A stretch of DNA of 64,000 bases, from positions 620,001-684,000 of the forward strand of contig NZ_AP028634.1 in the NCBI RefSeq assembly GCF_033097485.1. The letters run 5' to 3'. Both the position numbers and the translations under genes were made by a program. The stretch comes from Pyrofollis japonicus. Lineage in GTDB: Archaea > Thermoproteota > Thermoprotei_A > Sulfolobales > Pyrodictiaceae. Numbering within the stretch: position 1 is the first letter of the stretch; each line of letters opens with the position of its first letter. Under the pieces are notes generated by a model. The model saw only the letters and a program-made list of their open reading frames with translations, was not told where the DNA came from and did not search any database. Positions 42,867-50,734 of this stretch are shown in pieces.

Positions 42867-44524
42867 GCTCCAGCCACCCATTGGAATGTTGATATGATTT
42901 GTTCTGCGAGGTTCAGGGAGTCCTGGCTTGGGTTGAAGAGCATGTAGAAAACAGCGAACCCGTAGCCATCGTGGCTAAAGTACCTTGCCAGGATCAGTGC
43001 TTGCTTACCTTGTATCTCAGCGACATACGCTACGCGTAGTGCCTGCTCTCCTGCGAAGCTGACTGCCTTCTCGTCCCTAGGCTCAGCGCTGATACCAGCG
43101 TTCTCGAGCATCTTTTCTAGCAGTGTCCGCATCTGCTCAGCGCTGACGCCTCTCACCCACAGCACTCCTATCGATAAGCCATGCGCCCTTGACGCTGCGC
43201 CTGCTTGTCCACCAACAACACCCTGCTGGTTAATGGGCTGTATATTGGTCTCCCAGCCCTCGCCGACAAGCTGTATCGCCCAGTATGGCTGGACCTTTGT
43301 GTTCGCGAAGACCTGGCCACCGCCTCCTCCGCCCTGGCCTCCATTGTTGCCCTCGTTGTTGTGTGGCTCGGGGCTGGGGCCCGGCTGGGGGGAGGGCTGG
43401 GGCTGCTGAATGGTCGCCTTGTAGCCCCATTGCTCTAGCACGTTTGCTGGTAGCTCTGGTAGCTCCGGCGGCGCAATGCCCTGCGCCTGGAGAGCTGCTA
43501 CATCGACTACTATGTGTGGGCCGCTGAAAGCCATCTGTGCGGTACGTATCCCGTACTTCACAGCCTCTTCGAACGAGACTTTGAGGTTGAGCGCAGTGGA
43601 CTCTATGGGGACTAGTTGGCCGCTCGGCAACACTATTATCGGGAAGGCGTGGGCAGGCATCAGCACTATGTATGCCTTGAGGCCCTGGCTCATCGCGAGC
43701 GAGGCGAAGAATATAGCCGTGTCTATGCACGTGCCGCTGTGGTCTCGTAGAACGTCCCTAGGGAACTTTACGTGCTCGCTAAACTTCCCCGTCCAGTAGG
43801 CATTGGGCTCTGTCTGGTAGCTTATCCCGTTCGCTACGCTGTACTGCCACGCAGTGGCGAGAAACCTTATAGCGTCCTCGTCGCTGAGCGCCGTCGCTGG
43901 GCCACCTGCTATCTGGGCCACTATGCCCGCGAATCGCAGCAGCACAGGATCGCTGGGAGTAACCCAGGCGGCGAGCAACGGGTAGTTGCTGAAGACGTCG
44001 TAGAAGCTACCGGTGCTCTCCTCTGGCGGGATACTGCTAAACACTATGTCGTTTACCCCGAGCACCTGGACCTGTCTGGTCTTCGTCACCTCTACTGGCT
44101 TGGAGCTCTTCGAGGCACGGTACTCGATCTTGACCACGACCTTGCTCGGGGTAGCCGAGGACAGCTTAGTGATGCTTGGCTGGAACACCGGGTAGTAGAG
44201 ATCGACGACCGCGCCGCCGGGAGGAATAGCAGCATAGGTGTGGGGCTGGCTCCAATCAGTAAACCCCTCAACCTTGTACGATACCTTCACGTCGTAGACC
44301 GGGGTGTCGCCGGGATTAGAGATAATGGTCTTGGCTAGCCAGAACCCGAGCTTCTCGTTACCATAAGCCTTGTACGCCGCAGACACGACGTGCTGGCGGG
44401 CAAGTAGCTTTACATCAACCTTGCCAGTGCCACCGCCTCCCCGCAGAGAAGCCGCAACCATACCCAGGCCAACAACTATGAGCAATACGCCCGCAAGGAC
44501 AACCGGGCTAACACGCCGCCCCAT
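42863..44524 (-). CDS. Membrane-anchored transglutaminase-like protein
   Basis: The protein has about 553 residues from ATG 44524, with an N-terminal signal anchor (VVLAGVLLIVVGLGMVAASL); the frame extends to 44605. The core has Cys in HSGTCIDTAIFFASLAMSQG, His in MPAHAFPIIVLPSG and an acidic residue in VPIESTAL, the transglutaminase Cys-His-acid triad. A Pro/Gly/Asn-rich linker with a Gly6 run separates it from a C-terminal alpha-beta domain (VLWVRGVSAEQMRTLLEKML). It probably acts outside the cell as a protease or cross-linking enzyme on surface proteins. It is in an operon with the gene at 42141. Confidence 0.75.
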   Translation of the reverse strand: MGRRVSPVVLAGVLLIVVGLGMVAASLRGGGGTGKVDVKLLARQHVVSAAYKAYGNEKLGFWLAKTIISNPGDTPVYDVKVSYKVEGFTDWSQPHTYAAIPPGGAVVDLYYPVFQPSITKLSSATPSKVVVKIEYRASKSSKPVEVTKTRQVQVLGVNDIVFSSIPPEESTGSFYDVFSNYPLLAAWVTPSDPVLLRFAGIVAQIAGGPATALSDEDAIRFLATAWQYSVANGISYQTEPNAYWTGKFSEHVKFPRDVLRDHSGTCIDTAIFFASLAMSQGLKAYIVLMPAHAFPIIVLPSGQLVPIESTALNLKVSFEEAVKYGIRTAQMAFSGPHIVVDVAALQAQGIAPPELPELPANVLEQWGYKATIQQPQPSPQPGPSPEPHNNEGNNGGQGGGGGGQVFANTKVQPYWAIQLVGEGWETNIQPINQQGVVGGQAGAASRAHGLSIGVLWVRGVSAEQMRTLLEKMLENAGISAEPRDEKAVSFAGEQALRVAYVAEIQGKQALILARYFSHDGYGFAVFYMLFNPSQDSLNLAEQIISTFQWVAGA

Positions 44525-44726
44525 ACCAGCAACTCCTTGCACAGAAGCCTTCAAATCACCCTCACATCCAAGAAGACAAAGAGGCACCGAGCAGTGGTAT
44601 CGCACTTAGCTCTGAAGGAACCTAATCAAACCCCGGGAAGGACTTGTTGTTTTTGCCTTTTTTACAAGAGCAAGCATAGTCTTCAACTTGTTGACAAGGG
44701 ACGGTATTGTTTTTACCTGGATAGTT

Positions 44727-45146
44727 TTAGTGTGATTCTAGCTGGATATCATCGAGGCTAATAGTGTTAACAAATCTACTAGCTATGTCTCTGAGCTTCT
44801 TGTCTTCGGTGACCAATGTGAGCTCATGCTTTTTAGCGAGAGCTATATATGATGCATCGTAGACTGTTAGTCTCGTTGAAATGGATATACTAAGTATTTC
44901 TACCTCGAGTCCCTGAGGGCTGAGTATTTTCATGGTTTGTAGAAGCTCTGCAAAGGTGCTTGCTAGAAAAGACGCTTCTCCGGGCTCAAGGATGTGAAGA
45001 AGGTTCACCTCCTTCCATAGGGCATTGAGTACTTCATAAATTGTTAGCCACTGAATTGCCTGGTTCCTAAGCGGGAGTAGTCGTGTCTCCTTTAGTGCCC
45101 TTATAATGCTAGACGCGTCAAATAAATAAGCTGGCTTCACTATCAT
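44727..45146 (-). CDS. vapC: VapC PIN-domain toxin
   Basis: This 139-residue PIN domain has LFDASSIIRAL (first Asp), LTIYEVLNALW (Glu), TVYDASYIALAKKH and VTEDKKLRDIA (Asp residues). All acidic positions are kept. It overlaps the upstream vapB by four bases on the minus strand. It belongs to a different VapC subgroup from the copy at 41696. Confidence 0.9.
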   Translation of the reverse strand: MIVKPAYLFDASSIIRALKETRLLPLRNQAIQWLTIYEVLNALWKEVNLLHILEPGEASFLASTFAELLQTMKILSPQGLEVEILSISISTRLTVYDASYIALAKKHELTLVTEDKKLRDIASRFVNTISLDDIQLESH

Positions 45147-45388
45147 CTTGCCTCTCTATCTTCTCGGATTAATTCTACGATCTTATCAATATCTAGTTTT
45201 TCAAGCACATGTTTATGCTTGCGCAGCTTCTCTTCAAGTAATTCTAGTTTGCGTCGCTGAACCTCATCCTCAAGAGCTTTTCTTATAAGTTCTGAAACAT
45301 TAATGCCTAGTCTCCTAGCCTCTTCGACAATCTCTCTCCTAACCTTGGCGGAAACAGTTACATATCTACCCAATACGTAGACACCCAT
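45143..45388 (-). CDS. vapB: VapB antitoxin, ribbon-helix-helix
   Basis: This 81-residue protein has a clear ribbon-helix-helix: YVTVSAKVRREIVEEARRLG then NVSELIRKALEDEVQRRK, followed by a charged helix. It overlaps vapC (ATGA). The ATG at 45388 fits the domain start well. It likely represses its own operon. Confidence 0.85.
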   Translation of the reverse strand: MGVYVLGRYVTVSAKVRREIVEEARRLGINVSELIRKALEDEVQRRKLELLEEKLRKHKHVLEKLDIDKIVELIREDREAR

Positions 45389-45507
45389 AGTAGGTATAGC
45401 AAGGTCTTCCTTATTTTAATCTGTAAAAAGAGTACTACATGAGAATAGTAGAACACGGTCCAATAGCCTACACGAGAACCAAGCCTACTCTCATACCATC
45501 ACAGTGC

Positions 45508-46422
45508 TCAACTATAGTGTTTCTCTAGTCTTTTTCTAAGCTCTTCTCTCCAACGCGGCCCTGCTCCCACGTGGTTGTAAAGGTATGCTTCTGTCTGTAC
45601 TAGTCCCGCTGCGCCGCCGTAGCGCCCCACTATCGTGCCCGACAAGCAGCTACCCCTTATCGCGCATCTCGGGCATGCCGGGTCATAGCATAGACACGTG
45701 CTCTTCTGCGGAGGCCTGACCTCTAGGCCGAGGACTTCTCGGGCAAACCTTGCTAGATTAGTATCGCTCGGAGCAACCCACGTCGTCCTCCCCGTGAAGA
45801 GGAGGATTGCGTCAGCAGTCTTCGGCCCCACACCGGGGAGTCCTAGTAGCTGCCTCCTCAGCTCCCAGGCGTCTCCCTCCCAGGAGGCGAGACGCCAGAG
45901 ATCCTTCACCAGCCTAGCCAGCGTCCTGGGCTGGGGGCTCGGGAGCCGAGCAGCCCTCTCTGCAACAAGCCTCAACGAATCCTCATCGATAGCGTTGATT
46001 CCATTGAACAATATGTGCATCCACCGCCTAACATTGGTAGCATACCGTGTACGCCGAGAAAGAACAACAGCAACTGAGACCAGGAAGCGGTCAACAGCCC
46101 CAAGAGCAGCAGAAACAACGAGGCCCCGGTAGAGCCTGCGGTAGCCGGAGCGCCTAACCCAGCCAAGGCACTCTCCTAGGCACCACTCGCCCGAAACACC
46201 CCTCAACAAGTCAAGACTACACCCAGGCCCACTGCAACAAAGCCTCCCATCCCGGTAGCCCAGCTCAGAGCCGCGCCAAGGACCAGTACTCCTAACCCAA
46301 CGCCCAGGCCCCACATAACTATAGAAAGAGGAAAGGAAACTAGGATACATAGACTCATCAAGCCAGAGCCAAGGAGCCTCAACGCACAACAAGGGAAAGC
46401 TACCCGGATCTCCCTCCTCCAC
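45508..46422 (-). CDS. EndoIII-family (HhH-GPD) DNA glycosylase with Fe-S cluster
   Basis: The 304-residue protein has an unusual Cys-containing N-terminal part (about 1-95). Then comes the glycosylase core with helix-hairpin-helix LLGLPGVGPKTADAILLF (catalytic Lys position) and an Asp in APSDTNLARF. A C-terminal cluster CLCYDPACPRCAIRGSCL matches the 4Fe-4S ligands. The family removes damaged bases and can nick DNA. The N-terminal domain differs from Nth and MutY; 8-oxoguanine or other specificity cannot be told. It is divergent from the small gene at 46446. Confidence 0.78.
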   Translation of the reverse strand: MEEGDPGSFPLLCVEAPWLWLDESMYPSFLSSFYSYVGPGRWVRSTGPWRGSELGYRDGRLCCSGPGCSLDLLRGVSGEWCLGECLGWVRRSGYRRLYRGLVVSAALGAVDRFLVSVAVVLSRRTRYATNVRRWMHILFNGINAIDEDSLRLVAERAARLPSPQPRTLARLVKDLWRLASWEGDAWELRRQLLGLPGVGPKTADAILLFTGRTTWVAPSDTNLARFAREVLGLEVRPPQKSTCLCYDPACPRCAIRGSCLSGTIVGRYGGAAGLVQTEAYLYNHVGAGPRWREELRKRLEKHYS

Positions 46423-46445
46423 GCATCCCAGGTATGGTTTTCAGC

Positions 46446-46791
46446 ATGGATGCTTCGGCTATGCACCTACTCGGTGCAGAGACTTATGCGCTTCTTAGCG
46501 AAGCCCAGCAACTCTTCAGCAACACTTACCGCATCCACGGCCTCCTCGTCACCCGGTAGCCTTATAGTACTCGCCGAGAAGCATGCAGAGACCATGAATC
46601 TCGGGGTAAGAACCAGTAGTATAGAGTATGAGAGCCTTGAGAGCAAGCTGGGCCGCCTACTCAGCATAGAATATGGCCAGATCATAGTACTCGTCACTCA
46701 TCGCCCGCTTAGCGTCATCAAGACCTCTCTGCTCGCCGCAGCAACTACATTATTCGCCGAGAGTGCGGCAAGGCCCCGAATCCATCCTTAG
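46446..46791 (+). pseudogene. Small unknown gene, probably frameshifted
   Basis: From ATG 46446 a protein-like frame (MHLLGAETYALLSEAQQLF) stops at TAG near 46558. A second frame, open over the same DNA, becomes protein-like just there (SLIVLAEKHAETMNLGV and VLVTHRPLSVIKTSLLAAATT) and runs to 46791. Joining them would give one protein of about 115 residues, so a one-base indel near 46540-46560 is likely. The alternative is that only the frame from 46450 is real, but its first half is Ser/Thr/Ala-rich and unlike a gene. No family is recognised. Confidence 0.45.
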
Positions 46792-46802
46792 CACTAAATT
46801 AC

Positions 46803-47222
46803 GTGCTCCTCATATATCTGCTTCAAAGCAACATACCAGGTATGGGGCAAAGCAGTGGCCAGCAAGGACTCCTCGGCCAAGACGCTGCAGTACGCTATGA
46901 ACGGTACAGGCTGCTAAAACGTTGGCGAGAAATAGCGAGAATGGTAGCGGAGAAGATTAAGGAGAGGTTCCCCGACGCAGAGGTCTACGTCTTCGGCAGC
47001 GTGGTTGAGGAGCGCTGCACAGCGGCAAGCGATATAGACATACTGGTCGTCACGAAGCACGCGCCAAAGAGGCTGAGAGACAAGGTAGACATAATCCTAT
47101 GGCTGGAAGACGAGCTCGGTCTCCCACCAAGCCTACTAGACCTCCACATTGTCGCACCAGGCTCAGAGGACTATGAGTGGTTCTTCAAAGCTTTGAGGAT
47201 AAAGGCGATAAAAGTAGAGTAG
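46803..47222 (+). CDS. Minimal nucleotidyltransferase (MNT) domain protein
   Basis: This protein of 126-139 residues (ATG 46842 or TTG/ATG near 46803) has the Pol-beta-type motif FGSVVEERCTAASDIDILVV, GS followed by DxD, and LLDLHIVAP with the third acidic residue. MNT proteins adenylylate HEPN toxins and act as antitoxins, or modify other targets. No HEPN gene is adjacent, though two PaREP1/HEPN genes are elsewhere in the window. It follows the damaged small gene by 11 bases. Confidence 0.82.
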   Translation: MLLIYLLQSNIPGMGQSSGQQGLLGQDAAVRYERYRLLKRWREIARMVAEKIKERFPDAEVYVFGSVVEERCTAASDIDILVVTKHAPKRLRDKVDIILWLEDELGLPPSLLDLHIVAPGSEDYEWFFKALRIKAIKVE

Positions 47223-47239
47223 TTTATTACGACGTGGCT

Positions 47240-48853
47240 CTATTTTCTCGTCAACTGATAAGTTATTGCTATGATTATTATTGCTGCTATGATTCCTGCT
47301 GCTACTAGTTTGTAGTTTATTGTTGGCTTGTACTTCCCGGCGCCGATTGGCATTGCTATTGTTCTTGTCGTGCTTGTCTCGGCGGGGCTGGTTGCACGGG
47401 AAGTAGTTGAAGAAGTTATTGTTCTACTTGTCCGTGTTGTGTTTGTTTTCTGCGTTATTGCTGTGGTTGTCGTGTTTGTTGTTGTGGGTGTTTGTTGTGG
47501 CGTTGTGGTTTGTGCTGGCTGGGGAGCTGTCTCCTCTATTCCTTTGAAGCAGTACATGTTGTAGTCTCTGCTCCCTATGAGTATCTCTGGTTTGCCGTCG
47601 CCGTCCACGTCGGCTATCGAGGCTGTTGCTACTACTGGGGCATTGGTGGTATAGATGTAGAATTCGCTCTCGTCGGGGCTCGGTATGGTTGGCTTTATTG
47701 CGACAATGTCTCCTTGGTAGGTTCCTACTAGTATCTCGTTTTCTCCGTCGCCGTCTATGTCGGCTATTATCGAGGATGAGAGGAAGACTTGGAGGTCGGG
47801 GTATTCTCGGACTATGTTTAGCCCTGTGTCCAGTATGAAGAGGCCCTCCATCGTGGCTACAACGATCTCCGGCTTGCCATCCATGTTTACGTCGCCGACT
47901 GAGGGAGTCGAGGTGGCGTCCTCTACGCCTGGCAGCTTCTTGGAGACAAAGGTGCCCTTCTCCGGGTTCACTACGTATACGTGGCCGTCGCGGGAGACGA
48001 TTATTGCCTCTATTGTCTCGTTGCCGTAGAGGTCGTATAGGGCGGGTGCCCCGGTGAGTATCCTCCCGAGGTTGAGTGTGTAGACGGTGGGCTTTGAGCC
48101 CTTGTAGCTGATTATGTGGAAATAGGTTCCCTCTACGCAGGCTATGTCGTCTAAGCCGTCTCCGTCAACGTCTCTTACGGCTAGGTGGTAGACTGGTAGG
48201 TCTCCCACCTTTATGAGGTACCTTATCTCCCCGTCTGGCGTGAAGACGTAGATCTCGCCCTTCATGTTGCCTATTGCTACCTCGTAGCTGCCCCGGGTGT
48301 CGAAGTGGAGCACGACCGGGTTGCCGTGGAAGCTGCCCTCGTGCTTCCAGAGGAGCTTGCCATCACTGCTGAAGACGTATAGTGACCCGGTGCTCCCTGT
48401 GGCCATTATCTCCGGCTTGTCGTCGCCATTGATATCCCATATGGTTGGGTCGGCGTGTAGTCCTCCCCCTGTCTCCCGCTTCCAGAGCAGGGTGCCACTA
48501 GAAGCGTCCACGGCGTATAGGAAGCCGTCGCACGAGCTGAAAACAGCCTCTAATTTGCCGTCATTGTTTAGGTCGGCTAGGGCCGCCGAGGAGGCTACGC
48601 AGAGCCCCGTCTTGAAAGTCCAGAGTATATCGTAGTCCGTGTAGTGGAAGGGCTTCGAAGCAAGGCGGCTTATGTCGACGTAGCCGGCGCGGTCGAAGCT
48701 GTACTTCAGCGTAGGCCACACGATCTTCGAGCCGCCTTGCCCCGCGTGGGCCAAGGTGGCGCCGAATAATGGTAGGAGAAGTGCTGCTAGAAGGGGGAGG
48801 GCTAGTTTCTTCTCCAACCCCTTTGTCCCAGGAAGGGTTCGGCTAAGCACCAC
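47240..48853 (-). CDS. Surface FG-GAP/beta-propeller protein on a Thr-rich stalk
   Basis: The protein has up to 537 residues. A signal peptide (LALPLLAALLLPLFGATLAHA) is followed by about seven repeats with Asp-rich calcium loops (DLNNDGKLEAVF, DINGDDKPEIMA, DVDGDGLDDIA, DIDGDGENEILVG, DVDGDGKPEILIG), as in FG-GAP propellers. Then come a Thr/Ser/Pro linker of about 60 residues and a C-terminal membrane helix (VAAGIIAAIIIIAITYQL). It would stand on the S-layer side of the cell as a binding protein. TTG 48817, giving a compact signal peptide, is an alternative start; a TATA-like CTATATAG lies just upstream at 48857-48864. Confidence 0.8.
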   Translation of the reverse strand: MVLSRTLPGTKGLEKKLALPLLAALLLPLFGATLAHAGQGGSKIVWPTLKYSFDRAGYVDISRLASKPFHYTDYDILWTFKTGLCVASSAALADLNNDGKLEAVFSSCDGFLYAVDASSGTLLWKRETGGGLHADPTIWDINGDDKPEIMATGSTGSLYVFSSDGKLLWKHEGSFHGNPVVLHFDTRGSYEVAIGNMKGEIYVFTPDGEIRYLIKVGDLPVYHLAVRDVDGDGLDDIACVEGTYFHIISYKGSKPTVYTLNLGRILTGAPALYDLYGNETIEAIIVSRDGHVYVVNPEKGTFVSKKLPGVEDATSTPSVGDVNMDGKPEIVVATMEGLFILDTGLNIVREYPDLQVFLSSSIIADIDGDGENEILVGTYQGDIVAIKPTIPSPDESEFYIYTTNAPVVATASIADVDGDGKPEILIGSRDYNMYCFKGIEETAPQPAQTTTPQQTPTTTNTTTTAITQKTNTTRTSRTITSSTTSRATSPAETSTTRTIAMPIGAGKYKPTINYKLVAAGIIAAIIIIAITYQLTRK

Positions 48854-48886
48854 ACTATATAGCTTGGCCTAGGGGATGCTAAGAGG

Positions 48887-49903
48887 GTGGGGCAGGCTGT
48901 TCCTTTGCCCGTGGTAGAGGCCGAGAACATTGTTAAGCGCTATGGCAGGGTCGTGGCTCTAAGAGGCGTCTCATTCACGGTTCCGGAGAGCGTGATATAT
49001 GGGCTCCTGGGCCCGAACGGGGCTGGAAAGACGACCACTATTAAGGCGATAACTGGCTCGGTCAAGCTGAGCAGTGGCAGGGTAAGGGTCTTTGGCCTAG
49101 ACAGCTGGGCCCACAAGTACGCTGTGAGGTCCAGGATAGGTGTTGTACCCGAGCTGCCCAGCCTCTACCCGGAGCTAAGCGTTGAGGACAACCTAGCCTT
49201 CATAGCCAAGATGTATGGTGTCCGTGGACAAGCCCTCCGGGAGAGGCTGCGAGAAGTAGCCGAGACAATGGGCTTGGCGAAGGTGTTGAAGACTAGGTAC
49301 GGTAGGCTCTCAAAGGGCTTCCGGCGCAGAGTAGACATAGCGGCTGCACTCATCCACGACCCCGACCTCCTAATCCTTGACGAGCCGACGTCGGGCTTGG
49401 ACGTGCTTGTTGCCTCGAAGCTGAGGGAGACGATAAGGGGGCTGAGGAGGCTAGGCAAGACGATAATATTCTCGTCCCACTACATAGATGAGGCAATGTC
49501 TCTATCCGACATGGTTCTGCTACTCTACAACGGCGTCAAAGTCGTAGAGGATACTCCGGAGAATATTCGGAGAATGCTCGGCCTAAGCAAGAGGGTCGCA
49601 ATCCTGCTCGACAAGGCTCCTCCTCGCAGCGAGGCCGAGAAGCTGCTACAAGAACTACGGGGAAGCGACATTGTGGGGGAGCCGAGGCTTAGCGGTAGGA
49701 GCATGGAGTTCTCGACAAAGAAGCCTCATGAGGCGCTGAGGCTCCTCGAGGACGTGTTGAGACCCCTGGGGATAAGCATTGTAGATATAGATGTTCTGCC
49801 CCCGTCGTGGGAAGAAGTGTTCAAAACCATAATCTCTCTAGGCAAGCTGCCAGCCGAGGCAGCAAGGGCCCAGGCTAAGGCCAGGGGGGTGGGAAAGGGG
49901 TGA
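48887..49903 (+). CDS. ABC-2 type exporter ATPase
   Basis: This 338-residue ATPase has Walker A GPNGAGKTTTI, the Q-loop part VVPELPSLYPELSVEDNL, signature RLSKGFRRRVDIAAAL and Walker B LLILDEPTSGLD, followed by SSHYIDEAM. A C-terminal extension ends with a SWEEVFKTI motif, typical of drug and lipid exporter ATPases of the CcmA group. It overlaps the permease gene by four bases, and together they form an efflux or export unit. Confidence 0.9.
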   Translation: MGQAVPLPVVEAENIVKRYGRVVALRGVSFTVPESVIYGLLGPNGAGKTTTIKAITGSVKLSSGRVRVFGLDSWAHKYAVRSRIGVVPELPSLYPELSVEDNLAFIAKMYGVRGQALRERLREVAETMGLAKVLKTRYGRLSKGFRRRVDIAAALIHDPDLLILDEPTSGLDVLVASKLRETIRGLRRLGKTIIFSSHYIDEAMSLSDMVLLLYNGVKVVEDTPENIRRMLGLSKRVAILLDKAPPRSEAEKLLQELRGSDIVGEPRLSGRSMEFSTKKPHEALRLLEDVLRPLGISIVDIDVLPPSWEEVFKTIISLGKLPAEAARAQAKARGVGKG

Positions 49904-50625
49904 GGAGGGCTCTCCACATATTCGCCAAGGACATGAGGGAGTACTATCTCAAGGCCCCCGTGATTAGCTGGGGCCTATTGTTCCCAGTGACGGCAGTGGT
50001 CTTGATGAGCCTCGGGCTGGCCGCCTATGGGGAGAACAGGCTTGTGCCGGGAATGATTGTCCTCAGCCTATTGTTCGCCGCAACCAGTATGGCGCAGGTG
50101 GCCGTGGCGTTCGAGAAGAGGAGTGGCAGCTTCCAGCTCCTCTTGTTCATGCCTATCCCGCCGCACGAGCTGCTACTCGGCAAGTCGCTTGGCGGGATAA
50201 CCTATGGCTTCATCGGTGTCGGGGTTGCAGGCCTCATAGTGTACGCTACCACTGGTCACACGATGCTGCTTCACCTGGGCTTCTTTGCAGCCGCAGTGCT
50301 ATTGGGGTCTCTAACCTTCACCTTACTGGCCCTCGCGATAACTCTGCCGCTCGAGCCTGTCTCAGGGGTAGCAGTGCTAAACATAGTAAGGTTCACAATG
50401 GTCTTCCTAGGGGGCATCGTGTTCCCGAAGGTGGTGTTCCCGCGCCAGCTACTGCCCCTGGCCTACGCCATGCCCTCTACATACGTTGTTGAAATGATAA
50501 GGTACAGCATGTACAATACGTGGGACTATGTGGACCCCTATACCTCGCTAATAATGTCGATAATAATGTTCGTGACTGTGGCGCTTGTAACCGCGAGGAT
50601 AACAGATAAGGTGCTCTACCCCTAG
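49900..50625 (+). CDS. ABC-2 type permease
   Basis: This 241-residue protein has six membrane segments (GLLFPVTAVVLMSLGLAAYG, GLIVYATTGHTMLLHLGFFAAAVLLG and others) and an N-terminal cytoplasmic KDMREYYLKAP, typical of ABC-2 permeases. It starts at GTG 49900 within the end of the ATPase gene. The cargo is unknown; neighbouring genes are surface proteins and a regulator. Confidence 0.87.
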   Translation: MRRALHIFAKDMREYYLKAPVISWGLLFPVTAVVLMSLGLAAYGENRLVPGMIVLSLLFAATSMAQVAVAFEKRSGSFQLLLFMPIPPHELLLGKSLGGITYGFIGVGVAGLIVYATTGHTMLLHLGFFAAAVLLGSLTFTLLALAITLPLEPVSGVAVLNIVRFTMVFLGGIVFPKVVFPRQLLPLAYAMPSTYVVEMIRYSMYNTWDYVDPYTSLIMSIIMFVTVALVTARITDKVLYP

Positions 50626-50734
50626 CCCTTCGCATTACCCGGCTACACGGACACATAATAGCTAGTGTTAAGAGGAACAACGGCGCAGATATAGCGGGGA
50701 GGAGCCACCTCCTCCACCTAGCCCTGCACGGAGC